Source: an uncultured Clostridia bacterium (lineage in GTDB: Bacteria > Bacillota > Clostridia > TANB77 > CAG-508). From it: a stretch of 64,000 bases of DNA. The stretch covers positions 62,001 to 126,000 of the forward strand of contig CAKPAI010000003.1 of assembly GCA_934133005.1 (NCBI GenBank). The letters are read 5' to 3'. The notes under the pieces were generated by a model that saw nothing but the letters and a program-made list of their open reading frames with translations, did not search any database and was not told where the DNA came from. Shown piece after piece: positions 37,229 to 46,795 of this stretch (position 1 is the stretch's first letter; each line of letters opens with the position of its first letter). Both the position numbers and the translations under genes were made by a program.

Positions 37229-37264
37229 ATAAAAAAATAACTACACTAAGTATAGCTATTTTTT
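37229..37264 (-). terminator. Terminator of the copy 2 surface gene
   Basis: Minus-strand AATAGCTA - TACTTAG - TGTAGTTATT with T7 after it. Confidence 0.65.
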
Positions 37265-37290
37265 ATTGCTTATATAGTTTAAATTAAGAT

Positions 37291-37452
37291 TTACTCGCAG
37301 ACTAACACTACTCGGTAGCTATAAGCGAAATCAGCGTTGCCACCACCGTCAACAAATGCAAAGGCTCCTGCTCCTGCACCATTCCAGAAATAACCTCCAC
37401 GTAGGCAGAAAGCCTCAGTCAGGTTCGCCGTGTCTCCGTCTGCGTAGTCGTT
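37291..37452 (-). other. Hypervariable C-terminal segment (copy 2)
   Basis: Same boundaries as in copies 1 and 3 (from SWFN to stop). GC-rich codons (GAC, ACG, GCG, CTG, TTC) in an AT-rich gene. Confidence 0.5.
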
Positions 37453-38940
37453 GAACCAGCTCTTATTATTACCATTTCCGTTTGACGTTTCGTAGATTGC
37501 ATCTCCATAGATATCTTTCCATTTTGCATAATGGAAATGGATTGATCCATCATTTCCTTCTACTGTTGTATCTATTGGATAAATTGTTACATACTTACTA
37601 CTATTACTTGGTATTTGTGAATCTGCTACACTTGAACTATATTTTCCATTTGCCGTTTTTGCATATAATGAGTTTCCATTACCATTTGTATATTTACTAT
37701 ATAATACTGATGTATATTCCCAGCATCCTCCGCTTATATCATATACTCCGTATAGATTTCCGGTTGTACTGGCATTCATTCCATATTTTCCATCATATCT
37801 ATTATCGTCTGCTATTGTTTCTTCTGTTGTTCTTCCTGTTCCGCTTGAACCATATCCTGTTACTTCATTATAGTATTTTGTTTCTCCCTCTTTTGTCTCT
37901 GGTCCATATGTGTTCATTCCTATTTCATGGCCGTTTCTTCCATATTGGCTATGTGTTAGATATGCTATTGCTCCCCATTCACTATTTTTCATTAAGTGTG
38001 AATTTGAACCAGTTAATTGCAATGTACTATAATTTAATGAATTGTCAAAACAATTACTTATATTTATATAATTCCATGAATAATTATTTGGCTTACTTAC
38101 TACTCTTGTTGTATTACTAATCTGTGTATTTCCATTTTTTAATTTTATATTATTCCATGTGGCTCCATTGTCTGTTGTTTGCTCCATACTCATTTCGTAT
38201 TTTGCAACCCAGACTCCTGATAGCTCTTTATCCCATCCTCCTAACTGTAAATTCGTTGTAAACGCTGGATGAATTTTGTAACCTTCATTAGTTGGCGTTG
38301 TTATGTTATTATTTATAAATTGTACATCTATTTTTCCTGCTGTCGATGTATGTTCTCCTATTAGAATTTTATATTCATACCTTGGTATCCATACGAAATA
38401 ACTTCCGTCCACTACACTCTTTGCATTTGCCCACTTGCTTGTTTTACTATCTGTACTATTATCTCCTGCTACATAACTATACCAGTCATTCCAACTGAAT
38501 TCTTTTTGGTCACTTGTTATTTCCATTTCAGTTGATGTTAGACTTGCTTTATATGTTCCATTATCATTTTTACTTCCGTCTGACCAGTACACTCCTACCA
38601 TATTATTTCCTAGCTTTGGAGTACATATTCCCAATGTACTATTCCAATTTCCACCTTCGAATACACTTCTAGTATTACTTAATGCTGCAAGTTGTGTTGC
38701 TAAATCATCCATTCCTTGCATTTCTGACTCTGTTGCATTTTTAGTCTTTTGAGCTGCTTCTTTTGCTCTATTTATTAATCCATTCTGTCCTACTACTAAA
38801 TTTATTGTAACCCCTGCTAGAATTAGAAGTACTACAATTGTTACTACTAGCGCAACTAATGTTATACCACTTTCTTTTCCTAAATTATTGGTGTGTGTAT
38901 GTGTGCATACATCCTCAAGGCTTTCAAATTTCTTATTCAT
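37291..38940 (-). CDS. Surface protein: prepilin-like N-terminus, FGE/C-lectin-like body, variable C-terminus (copy 2)
   Basis: A 549-residue paralogue of the genes at 7433 and 51274. N-terminus MNKKFESLEDVCTHTHTNN contains the remnant of a GT tract, now interrupted (GTGTGTAT GTGTGCAT on the plus strand) and in frame. Then follow the prepilin-like segment (SGITLVALVVTIVVLL), the Lys/Ala linker and the FGE/C-lectin-like body. The last ~56 residues differ from the other copies at loop positions but keep RGGYFWNGAGAGAFAF and YRVVLVC. Upstream sequence matches that of the 51274 gene rather than the 7433 gene. It lies alone between housekeeping genes. Confidence 0.75.
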   Translation of the reverse strand: MNKKFESLEDVCTHTHTNNLGKESGITLVALVVTIVVLLILAGVTINLVVGQNGLINRAKEAAQKTKNATESEMQGMDDLATQLAALSNTRSVFEGGNWNSTLGICTPKLGNNMVGVYWSDGSKNDNGTYKASLTSTEMEITSDQKEFSWNDWYSYVAGDNSTDSKTSKWANAKSVVDGSYFVWIPRYEYKILIGEHTSTAGKIDVQFINNNITTPTNEGYKIHPAFTTNLQLGGWDKELSGVWVAKYEMSMEQTTDNGATWNNIKLKNGNTQISNTTRVVSKPNNYSWNYINISNCFDNSLNYSTLQLTGSNSHLMKNSEWGAIAYLTHSQYGRNGHEIGMNTYGPETKEGETKYYNEVTGYGSSGTGRTTEETIADDNRYDGKYGMNASTTGNLYGVYDISGGCWEYTSVLYSKYTNGNGNSLYAKTANGKYSSSVADSQIPSNSSKYVTIYPIDTTVEGNDGSIHFHYAKWKDIYGDAIYETSNGNGNNKSWFNDYADGDTANLTEAFCLRGGYFWNGAGAGAFAFVDGGGNADFAYSYRVVLVCE

Positions 38941-39122
38941 TTGTTTTTCCTCCGTTTTTTATTACTTTTATTTTTCTCTTATTTTGTTTGTTTTATTCTC
39001 TTTTACTATACTTATTTCAAAATAATTATATAGGTTATATAACCAATAGTCAATATTTTTTTATTTTTATCTTTAATTTTTTCTTTTCTTATGTTAAATT
39101 ATTTACAGAAAGGACGTACAAT

Positions 39123-39875
39123 ATGAAATTTAATAAAAATATTATTTTAAAAATTACAATTATACTTGTTTTAATAATTTTGTTTATAGTTTTGATATTT
39201 TTAAATTATTCTGATATTAAGAGAAAAAATGCAGTAACAAATATTTTAGATGATGCTACAACTATAAATAATAATACTTCTTTTTGTATAAGTTCTACTT
39301 ATCTATATAGTAGTGCAACAGCACAAAACGTGGTAACTTCAAACACTTCTTGGAATTTAGACTTATATCAATATACTGATATTGCTCTTTATATTTCTGC
39401 AACGCAAAACGTTTCTAGTATTTATATAGACAGCTTTTCTTGTAATAATTTAAGTTTAGGTTCCCCGTTCTTGTACTTCAAGAATTTAAACAATTTTGGA
39501 GTATTTGAAGAAACTTCTAAAACTGATAGAATTGATTTTGAAATTATCCCTACAACTCAAGAACTAGATTTTTCAAAACACCAAATTTATTCTGATCTTT
39601 CAAATCCTATAACTCTTGAATATGCTAATCTTATTTTTGAAAATCATGAAATAAATAACACTAACACTTTAACTTATAATGGTTCTCTTTTAAAATCTTC
39701 CGGAGTTACTCTTTCTTCTATATCTGCCACAATTTCTTTTAAGATTCATATCATCACAGATACAAATGAAGAACATACATATCCTATTTCTTTTGAAATT
39801 CCTCTTTCTGATAGTTCTTCATCCATATACAGTGGCTCTTTTACAAAAGTCATAGAAAATAGTGTTAGATTTTAA
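39123..39875 (+). CDS. Membrane-anchored exported protein, unknown
   Basis: A 250-residue protein with an N-terminal membrane anchor (about 8-28) and a long extracellular part rich in Ser, Thr and Asn, predicted mostly beta. GAAAGGA precedes the ATG at 39123. I see no family motif. The last codons form one arm of a hairpin shared with convergent truB. Confidence 0.62.
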   Translation: MKFNKNIILKITIILVLIILFIVLIFLNYSDIKRKNAVTNILDDATTINNNTSFCISSTYLYSSATAQNVVTSNTSWNLDLYQYTDIALYISATQNVSSIYIDSFSCNNLSLGSPFLYFKNLNNFGVFEETSKTDRIDFEIIPTTQELDFSKHQIYSDLSNPITLEYANLIFENHEINNTNTLTYNGSLLKSSGVTLSSISATISFKIHIITDTNEEHTYPISFEIPLSDSSSSIYSGSFTKVIENSVRF

Positions 39876-39888
39876 ACATCTAACACTA
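39860..39888. terminator. Bidirectional terminator inside the ends of two convergent genes
   Basis: Perfect 11-bp stem TAGTGTTAGAT / ATCTAACACTA with a 7-base loop that contains both stop codons. Confidence 0.7.
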
Positions 39889-40747
39889 TATCTCTTTTTA
39901 AAGTATTGTCTTTTATTATTCCTGTTCCTATAAACTTGTTATTTATCAATACTCTATATACTCCATTTTCTTTGTCAGTTTTTATTTTAACGCCATTTAA
40001 GTAAAGCTTTAGTTTTTCTTCTTTTAGTTCTATGGTAGGAATATCCATAAGTATTTTTTCAACTGGTATTAAATTTAGTTTATTTCCACTTTCCATATCT
40101 TTTTTTAATTTTGTAATGGTTATAGAATCTTCTATTTTAAAACTACCTACTTGTATTCTTCGTAAGTTTTTCATATATCCAGCTGTTTCAAGTTTAGTTG
40201 CAATATCTTCGCATAAGCTTCTTATATATGTACCTTTTGAACACTTAACTTTAAAATTTATTGTTTCTTGATTTCTATCTACACTTAAAAGTTCTATTTT
40301 GTATATTTCTATATTTCGTGGCTCAATTTTTATTTCTTTTCCCTGCCTTGCATAGTCATAAAGCTTTTTTCCATTTACTTTTATTGCAGAATACATTGGT
40401 GGGATTTGTTTTTGCTTTCCTACAAAACTTTGTAGTATTCTTTCAAGTCTTTCTTTATCTTCAAAAATCCAATTCTGAACTTCTTTTTCTTCAATTATAT
40501 CACCTTCTATATCTGCTGTAGTAGTCTTTTTACCTAATTGAAGCTCCACGATATACTCTTTATCATGGTTAATTAAATATTTAGATACTTTTGTGGCATC
40601 TCCTACTAAAAGTGGCAAAACCCCTGTTGCATTTGGATCTAACGTTCCAGTATGTCCTACTTTTGACTTAGTTATTTTTTTTACTATTGCAACTACATCA
40701 TGTGAAGTATATTCTTTTTCCTTATCTATTAAAATAATTCCGTTCAT
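39872..40747 (-). CDS. truB: tRNA pseudouridine(55) synthase
   Basis: A 291-residue TruB. The catalytic motif is VGHTGTLDPNATGVLPLLVG (about 31-50, catalytic Asp in LDP). Others are KVSKYLINHDKEY and the RNA-binding KCSKGTYIRSLCEDI. Last gene of the rimP-nusA-ylxR-infB-rbfA-nrnA-truB operon. Confidence 0.97.
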   Translation of the reverse strand: MNGIILIDKEKEYTSHDVVAIVKKITKSKVGHTGTLDPNATGVLPLLVGDATKVSKYLINHDKEYIVELQLGKKTTTADIEGDIIEEKEVQNWIFEDKERLERILQSFVGKQKQIPPMYSAIKVNGKKLYDYARQGKEIKIEPRNIEIYKIELLSVDRNQETINFKVKCSKGTYIRSLCEDIATKLETAGYMKNLRRIQVGSFKIEDSITITKLKKDMESGNKLNLIPVEKILMDIPTIELKEEKLKLYLNGVKIKTDKENGVYRVLINNKFIGTGIIKDNTLKRDIVLDV

Positions 40748-40765
40748 ATTTTTTTCCTTACTATA

Positions 40766-40790
40766 AAAGACCGATTTTACTCGGCCTTAA
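40766..40790 (-). terminator. Intra-operon hairpin before truB
   Basis: Minus-strand AGGCCGA - GTAAAA - TCGGTCT followed by TTTA. It lies between nrnA and truB and could attenuate truB expression. Confidence 0.5.
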
Positions 40791-40792
40791 TT

Positions 40793-41743
40793 TTATTTTA
40801 AACAAGCTCTTAGTCTATTTAATATTTGTGTTTTAGCATGATCAATAGAACCTTGTACAGTGCAAGCTGCAGCTTTTATATGTCCTCCACCACCAAATAT
40901 TAATGCTACTTCTGCAACATTAACATAGTCCTTAGCGCGAAGTGAACACCTTGCCCCTTTAGGTGTATCTCTTATAAACATTGAAACTTCAACTCCATCT
41001 ACATTTAGCCCTATGTTTACAAGTCCGTCATAATCACCACTTTTGCAACCAAGTCTTTCTTCGTCTTCACTTGATATATATGTAAAAGCAATCTTCCCAT
41101 CTTCTAAGAATTCCATTCTATTGTAAGCAAGTTTTTGTAATTCAAATTGTACTTTGCTTTTATCACAAAATACTTTTTGATATATTTTAGACATGTTTAT
41201 TCCTGTATCATATAGTTCTGCTGTTATTCTAAATGTTTCAGAAGTTACAGAATCATTTCTAAAACCATTTGTGTCTGTTATTATTCCTGCTAACAAGCAT
41301 GTAGCAATTTCTTGATTAATTTCTACTTTAAAGTAATTAAATATCATTGCTAACAATTGAGCACAAGCCGGTGCATCTTGGTCAACAAAGTTATAATCTC
41401 CATACATTGTATTCATTCCATGATGGTCTATTACAACTTTTGTTTTAGCTTTTTCAAAATATTGATAAAAACTACTCATAAGTTTTGTTGTAGCACAATC
41501 TAAAGTTATTGCTAAATCATAACTTTCAACACCGCTTTCTTTTATAATTTCACCTGCACCAGGTAAAAATTCAAATCCTTTAGGATATTCTGGCATAATT
41601 AAATCTGCCTTTTTCCCCATTTTTTCTAGTGCAAGTTTCATTGCTAAACAAGAACCTACTGCGTCTCCATCAGGATTTTCATGCCCTAATAGAACTATTG
41701 AATCTGCTTTTTTTATTTCTTTTAATATATTGTCTAAAGTCAT
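40793..41743 (-). CDS. nrnA: DHH-family nanoRNase/pAp phosphatase
   Basis: A 316-residue DHH/DHHA1 phosphoesterase. Motifs: GHENPDGDAVGSCLAM (about 18-33), TLDCA, VVIDHHGMN (DHH) and the DHHA1 glycine motif FGGGGHIKAAACTV. NrnA degrades short RNAs and pAp. Position between rbfA and truB is standard in Firmicutes. Confidence 0.95.
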   Translation of the reverse strand: MTLDNILKEIKKADSIVLLGHENPDGDAVGSCLAMKLALEKMGKKADLIMPEYPKGFEFLPGAGEIIKESGVESYDLAITLDCATTKLMSSFYQYFEKAKTKVVIDHHGMNTMYGDYNFVDQDAPACAQLLAMIFNYFKVEINQEIATCLLAGIITDTNGFRNDSVTSETFRITAELYDTGINMSKIYQKVFCDKSKVQFELQKLAYNRMEFLEDGKIAFTYISSEDEERLGCKSGDYDGLVNIGLNVDGVEVSMFIRDTPKGARCSLRAKDYVNVAEVALIFGGGGHIKAAACTVQGSIDHAKTQILNRLRACLK

Positions 41744-41779
41744 TTGTTAAAATTCTCCTTTTTATTTATTGTAGGCTTC

Positions 41780-42157
41780 TTATTTATTTTTTATCTTCTC
41801 ATCTTGTTTTTTTATTTCTTGTAATAAGCTTTCAATTCTTTCTCCATGTTCTATTGAATCATCATATTCAAATACAATCTCTGGAGTTATTCTTAAATTT
41901 ACTTTTTTAGCTAAGCTTGTTCGTATAAATCCAGCTGAAGCCTTTAAGCCTTCTAATGTTTTTTCATTGCTTTTTGAATTTAATATGCTAACATATACTT
42001 TTGCATATTTTAAATCAGGTGTTACTTTTACTTTTGTAACACTAATCATTCCTGTTACATTAGAATTTTTTACTTCGTAATCAATAATCTGGCTTAGAGC
42101 TTTTCTCAGTTCTTCATTTACTCTACCAAGTCTTGCTTCACTTTTACTATTACGCAT
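41780..42157 (-). CDS. rbfA: Ribosome-binding factor A
   Basis: A 125-residue RbfA, a single KH-like domain: RLGRVNEELRKALSQII..., VTGMISVTKVKVTPDLKYAKVYVSIL and LRITPEIVFEYDDSIEHGERI. It helps mature the 30S subunit. It follows infB by 28 bases. Confidence 0.97.
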   Translation of the reverse strand: MRNSKSEARLGRVNEELRKALSQIIDYEVKNSNVTGMISVTKVKVTPDLKYAKVYVSILNSKSNEKTLEGLKASAGFIRTSLAKKVNLRITPEIVFEYDDSIEHGERIESLLQEIKKQDEKIKNK

Positions 42158-42185
42158 TTTTTAATTCCTCTTTCTTAATCCACTT

Positions 42186-45100
42186 TTAGTGTTCTTTCAC
42201 TTTAGATTTTCTCTGACGTTTTACTTCTTCCATAATGAATACTTCGATTATATCGCCTTCTTGTAAGTCATTGTAGTTTTCAATTTGAAGTCCACATTCA
42301 AAACCTTTTGCAACTTCTTTTGCGTCGTCTTTAAATCTTTTTAATGATGCTAGTTTTCCTTCATGTATTACTACATTGTCTCTGATTACTCTTACTCCAG
42401 CATTTCTTTCAACTTTACCATCTTTTACATAACCACCAGCAATAGTTCCAACACTTGAAATTTTGAATGTTTGACGAACTTCTACATTTCCTATTACTTT
42501 TTCTTCATATACAGGGTCTAGCATTCCATTCATTGCAGCTTCAACATCTTCTAATGCTTGGTATATTACAGAATATAGTTTTATTTCTACTTCTTGTTTT
42601 TCTGCAGCTTCTTTTGCCATTTGGTTAGGTCTTACGTTAAATCCTATAATTATTGCTTTTGCAGCTTTTGCTAAGGCAACATCTGATTCTGAAATTGCTC
42701 CTGCTGCAGCATGTATTACTTTTACTTGAACTTCTTCATCAGATAATTTTTCAAGAGATTGTTTTAATGCTTCTGCTGTGCCTTGAACATCTGTCTTAAC
42801 AATTATATTTAATGTTTTTAAGTCTGCATTTGCCATTTGGTCAAATAAATTATCTAGAGTTACTTTGTTATATAAACTCATTGCTTGTTCACGAGCTTGG
42901 CGTTCACGTCTTTCGATTAAGTGTTTAGCCATTTTTTCGTCTTTTACTTCATAGAATGTATCTCCAGCTTCTGGAACCTTTGTAAGTCCCATGATTTCAA
43001 CTGGTGTTGATGGTCCAGCAGATTTAACTTTCTTTCCTTTATCGTCCTTCATAGCTCTTATTCTACCTATTGAAGTTCCAACAACTATTGTATCTCCAAC
43101 ATCTAATTTTCCTCTTTGTACTAATACTGATGCAATTGGCCCTTTTGTTTTATCAAGTCTTGCTTCAATTACAACACCTTTAGCCTGTTTATGTGGGTTT
43201 ACTTTTAGATCTTGCATATCAGATACTAATAGCACCATCTCAAGAAGTGCATCAATATTAATATTTTGCTTTGCAGATATTTCAACAAATACAGTATTTC
43301 CGCCCCATTCTTCTGGAACTAATTCATATTTCATTAATTCTTGTTTTACTTTTTCAGGATTTGCTCCTGGTACATCAATTTTGTTTATTGCAACTATAAT
43401 CGGAATGTTTGCAGCTTTAGCATGGTTTATAGCTTCAACAGTTTGTGGCATAACACCATCATCAGCTGCAACAACTAATATTGCAACATCTGTAATTTGC
43501 GCACCTCTTGCACGCATACTTGTAAATGCTTCGTGTCCTGGTGTATCTAAGAAAGTTATTTCTCTACCATTTATTGTTACTTTATAAGCACCAATATGCT
43601 GAGTAATTCCTCCTGCTTCACCCTCTATTACATTTGTTTTACGAATTGCATCTAGAAGTGATGTTTTACCGTGGTCAACGTGTCCCATAACAACAACTAC
43701 TGGCGGACGTTGTACTAAGTCTTCTTCCTTATCTTCTGATTCATCAAATAATATGTCTTCTTCTTTTACTTGCTCTTTCTTTACAGCTGTTACACCAAAT
43801 TCACCAGCAACTAAGAAGGCTGTATCAAAGTCTAATTCCTGATTTATATTAGCCATAATTCCTAAACTCATAAGCTTTGTGATCACTTCGCTACTTGTCT
43901 TTTTAAGTTCTGTTGCTAAATCTTTTACAGATATATTTTCTGGTATTGTAATTTCAGTAAGCTTGAATATTTTTTGCTTATTTCTTTCTTCTTGATTTTT
44001 AACATTTTTACGCTTACCTTTTTTTCCTCTTTCAGTTGATAAGTCATAGTAATCAAGCATTCCGCCATCTTGCTCATTGAACATATTTGAAAGTTTGTCT
44101 ACTTGTTTTAAGTTTTTGATTTTGCTTTCATCATATTCTTCTTCTTCACTATTTCTTCTTGATCTTACATTTTTATTTTGCTTCTGCTCATCAAACCTAT
44201 TATTCTTTGCCTTGAAATTGACTTTGTTTGAATAGTCTCTTTGATTTTCCTTGGTTGCAACTTCAGTTTCTAAAATATCATTAATTTTTTTATCAATTTT
44301 TCTTTCATCCATTTGTCGAGAGTTATTTTTTGAGAATCCATTATTTCTAAAGTTTTGGTTATTATCATTTCTTCTGAAATTATTTCCTTTAAAATTTTGT
44401 TCCTTATTTGAATCATAGTTTTTACTAAAGTTATTTCTATTATAACCGTTTCCATCAGAGTTATTAGAAAACTTATTGTAGCCACCATTATTATTTCCTT
44501 GATTATTAAATCTATTATTTCTAAAGTTACCATCACGGTTTTGGAAATTATTACTATTTCTATTATTTCTAAAATTGTTATTTTGTTCTTTGTTTTCGTA
44601 GTTGTTTCTGCCATTAAATGAGTTATTTTTATTATAACGTCTATTATCTTGGAAATTATCATTATTTCTTTCTTGAACTTTATTTATAGGCTTTTTCTCT
44701 TCTACCTTAACAGTTTCTTTTTTTACTACTGGCTCTACTATTTTCTTTTCTGCACTCATATTTTGATCTTTATTTTCTTCCTTCTCTTTATTGTCAATTT
44801 CTTTTTTTACTTCTTCTTGCTTCTTTTCTACATTTACAGGTTTTTGTGCCTTTTCTTCTTTCTTTTTAGGTTCTTCCTTTTTATTTAATCCAAATAACTC
44901 ACTAACAGTTAGAGGTTTATTTTGCTTATTTCTATATACAATATTAAATTCATTGTTATTTCTTCTTTTTACAAAACCGACATCTTTTCTCGTTTCTTCC
45001 TTCTTAGAAGTTTTTCCTTTTTCCTCTTCATTTTCTGTAAGTATTACTTCTCTTCTTATTATAACTGGAGTTTCTTTTTTGCTTACAGGCTTTTTAACAT

Positions 45101-45287
45101 TATTTTTTGTTTTTGTTTCAGTTTGCTCACTTTTACCATACTTTTTTCTTATTTTCTCTGCAATACTGTCATCAACATTGCTTAAATGACTAGATATTTC
45201 CACTCCTAATTCTTTTGCTTTTGCAATTATTTCTTTGCTTTGTACTCCTAATTCTTTTGCAAGTTCATGTACTTTTAATTTACCCAA
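42186..45287 (-). CDS. infB: Translation initiation factor IF-2 with Asn/Arg-rich insertion
   Basis: A 1033-residue IF2, well above the ~700-750 common in Gram-positives. The order is an N-terminal IF2_N domain (GKLKVHELAKELGVQ), a Lys/Glu-rich linker, and an Asn/Arg/Gly/Phe-rich low-complexity stretch (about 215-330, repeated FRNN, NNF and NRN). A second IF2_N (about 450-500) and the G domain (VVMGHVDHGKTSLLDAI, DTPGHEAF, NKID) follow, then domains II-IV. TTG at 45287 is preferred: AGGAGG lies 11 bases upstream, and the GTG at 45299 is part of that site. Operon with nusA and rbfA; ylxQ is missing. Confidence 0.95.
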   Translation of the reverse strand: MGKLKVHELAKELGVQSKEIIAKAKELGVEISSHLSNVDDSIAEKIRKKYGKSEQTETKTKNNVKKPVSKKETPVIIRREVILTENEEEKGKTSKKEETRKDVGFVKRRNNNEFNIVYRNKQNKPLTVSELFGLNKKEEPKKKEEKAQKPVNVEKKQEEVKKEIDNKEKEENKDQNMSAEKKIVEPVVKKETVKVEEKKPINKVQERNNDNFQDNRRYNKNNSFNGRNNYENKEQNNNFRNNRNSNNFQNRDGNFRNNRFNNQGNNNGGYNKFSNNSDGNGYNRNNFSKNYDSNKEQNFKGNNFRRNDNNQNFRNNGFSKNNSRQMDERKIDKKINDILETEVATKENQRDYSNKVNFKAKNNRFDEQKQNKNVRSRRNSEEEEYDESKIKNLKQVDKLSNMFNEQDGGMLDYYDLSTERGKKGKRKNVKNQEERNKQKIFKLTEITIPENISVKDLATELKKTSSEVITKLMSLGIMANINQELDFDTAFLVAGEFGVTAVKKEQVKEEDILFDESEDKEEDLVQRPPVVVVMGHVDHGKTSLLDAIRKTNVIEGEAGGITQHIGAYKVTINGREITFLDTPGHEAFTSMRARGAQITDVAILVVAADDGVMPQTVEAINHAKAANIPIIVAINKIDVPGANPEKVKQELMKYELVPEEWGGNTVFVEISAKQNINIDALLEMVLLVSDMQDLKVNPHKQAKGVVIEARLDKTKGPIASVLVQRGKLDVGDTIVVGTSIGRIRAMKDDKGKKVKSAGPSTPVEIMGLTKVPEAGDTFYEVKDEKMAKHLIERRERQAREQAMSLYNKVTLDNLFDQMANADLKTLNIIVKTDVQGTAEALKQSLEKLSDEEVQVKVIHAAAGAISESDVALAKAAKAIIIGFNVRPNQMAKEAAEKQEVEIKLYSVIYQALEDVEAAMNGMLDPVYEEKVIGNVEVRQTFKISSVGTIAGGYVKDGKVERNAGVRVIRDNVVIHEGKLASLKRFKDDAKEVAKGFECGLQIENYNDLQEGDIIEVFIMEEVKRQRKSKVKEH

Positions 45288-45340
45288 AATAAACTTCACC
45301 TCCTATTATTTTCTTTGAAAACTTCATAACTTCAATCTCT

Positions 45341-45601
45341 TTACTCTTCAACAATTACACCCCTTAAACTTTCATAAATTTCATTATCAATTTTTTGTTC
45401 AAAAGCTCTTTCTAATCTTTTTGATTTTATTGCTTTTTCCAAACATTCTATATTATTACAAATATATGCACCTCTACCGTTTGCTTTTCCTGTTTTATCA
45501 ATAAAGATTTTTCCATCATTTTGTTTTACTATTCTTATTAAACTTTTTTTCTCTTTTTCTTCCATACAACCTATACAGGTTCTTTGTACTATTTTTTTCA
45601 A
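45341..45601 (-). CDS. ylxR: YlxR RNA-binding protein (DUF448)
   Basis: An 86-residue YlxR with QRTCIGCMEEKEKKSLIRIV and GRGAYICNNIECLEKAIKSKRLERAF. Found between nusA and infB in Gram-positives, where it binds RNA and has been linked to RNase P. Usually the L7Ae-like ylxQ follows, but here infB comes next. Confidence 0.94.
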   Translation of the reverse strand: MKKIVQRTCIGCMEEKEKKSLIRIVKQNDGKIFIDKTGKANGRGAYICNNIECLEKAIKSKRLERAFEQKIDNEIYESLRGVIVEE

Positions 45602-45619
45602 ATTATCGCATCCTTTTTA

Positions 45620-46768
45620 TTATTCTTGTGTTTCAGTATTTTCTTCATTTACTTCTTCACTTTCATTTTCTTCTTGTAATTTTGAAAGCATCTCTCTAAA
45701 TTGAGATTCACTCTTAATATCAATTTTCCAATTTGTTAATTTAGCAGCAAGTCTTGCATTCTGTCCTGCTTTTCCTATTGCTAGTGATAATTGGTCATCT
45801 GGTACTATTACTTGGGCAAATTTTTCGTCCTCTTTTACATCTACTGCCATAACTTGAGCAGGAAGTAAGCTTTCTGCAATATAAGCAGATGGATCTTCAT
45901 GCCACTCTATTACATCTATTTTTTCGCCATTTAATTCATTTATAATATTTTGAATACGTATTCCTTTTTGACCAACGCATGAGCCAACTGGATCTATGTT
46001 TTCGTTTTGGGAATATACTGCAACTTTGCATCTCTTTCCGGGATCTCTTGAAACACTCTTAATTTCAATTAAACCTTCATATATTTCTGGTATTTCTAAT
46101 TCAAATAATTTCTTTACAAATTCTCCATTTGCTCTTGATACTATTATTTGAGTAGAACCTTTTGTTCCTTTTTCAACATCTGCTATACAAGCTCTTATTT
46201 TTTGATTTTGTTTATATACTTCTGTTGGTATTTGCTCTTTTACAGGCATTACACCTTCTGTTTTTCCTAAATCTATTACAACGATGTTTTTATCAACTTT
46301 TTGAATTATTCCTGAAACGATTTCACCTTTTCTTTGACTAAATTCATTATATAAAACATCTCTTGTTGCTTCTCTTATACGTTGTACTATTACTTGTTTT
46401 GCAGTTTGAGCAGCAATTCTTCCAAAGTTTTTTGGCATAAGTTCCGTTCTTACAACATCTCCTAAATTGTACTTAACATCAATTTTTCTAGCATCTTCTA
46501 AAGAAATTTGAGATTCATCTTCTGGCTCTTCTACAACTGTTTGTTCTTCATAAACATGAGTTTCTCCAGTTTCTTTGTCCATTACAATTTTTACATTATC
46601 AGTAGTTATATCAAAATTTCTTTTATAAGCAGTAACTAAGGCTGTTTCTATTGATTCAATAACATATTCTTTATTTATTCCTCTTTCTTTTTCTAGTTCA
46701 TCTAATGCCATTATTAGTTCTGTTGCATCAATTCCTAAGTTTGGTGCTTTTTTAACATTCTTTTTCAT
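45620..46768 (-). CDS. nusA: Transcription factor NusA
   Basis: A 382-residue NusA. It has an N-terminal RNA polymerase-binding domain, an S1 domain (KGEIVSGIIQKVDKNIVVIDLGKTEGVMP, about 135-165) and two KH domains (DPVGSCVGQKGIRIQNI, AIGKAGQNARLAAKLT). A short acidic tail follows and the acidic repeats of proteobacterial NusA are absent, as usual for Firmicutes. It acts in pausing, termination and antitermination. Confidence 0.97.
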   Translation of the reverse strand: MKKNVKKAPNLGIDATELIMALDELEKERGINKEYVIESIETALVTAYKRNFDITTDNVKIVMDKETGETHVYEEQTVVEEPEDESQISLEDARKIDVKYNLGDVVRTELMPKNFGRIAAQTAKQVIVQRIREATRDVLYNEFSQRKGEIVSGIIQKVDKNIVVIDLGKTEGVMPVKEQIPTEVYKQNQKIRACIADVEKGTKGSTQIIVSRANGEFVKKLFELEIPEIYEGLIEIKSVSRDPGKRCKVAVYSQNENIDPVGSCVGQKGIRIQNIINELNGEKIDVIEWHEDPSAYIAESLLPAQVMAVDVKEDEKFAQVIVPDDQLSLAIGKAGQNARLAAKLTNWKIDIKSESQFREMLSKLQEENESEEVNEENTETQE

Positions 46769-46795
46769 TTTACTAAAATCCTTCCTTTATTTAAA

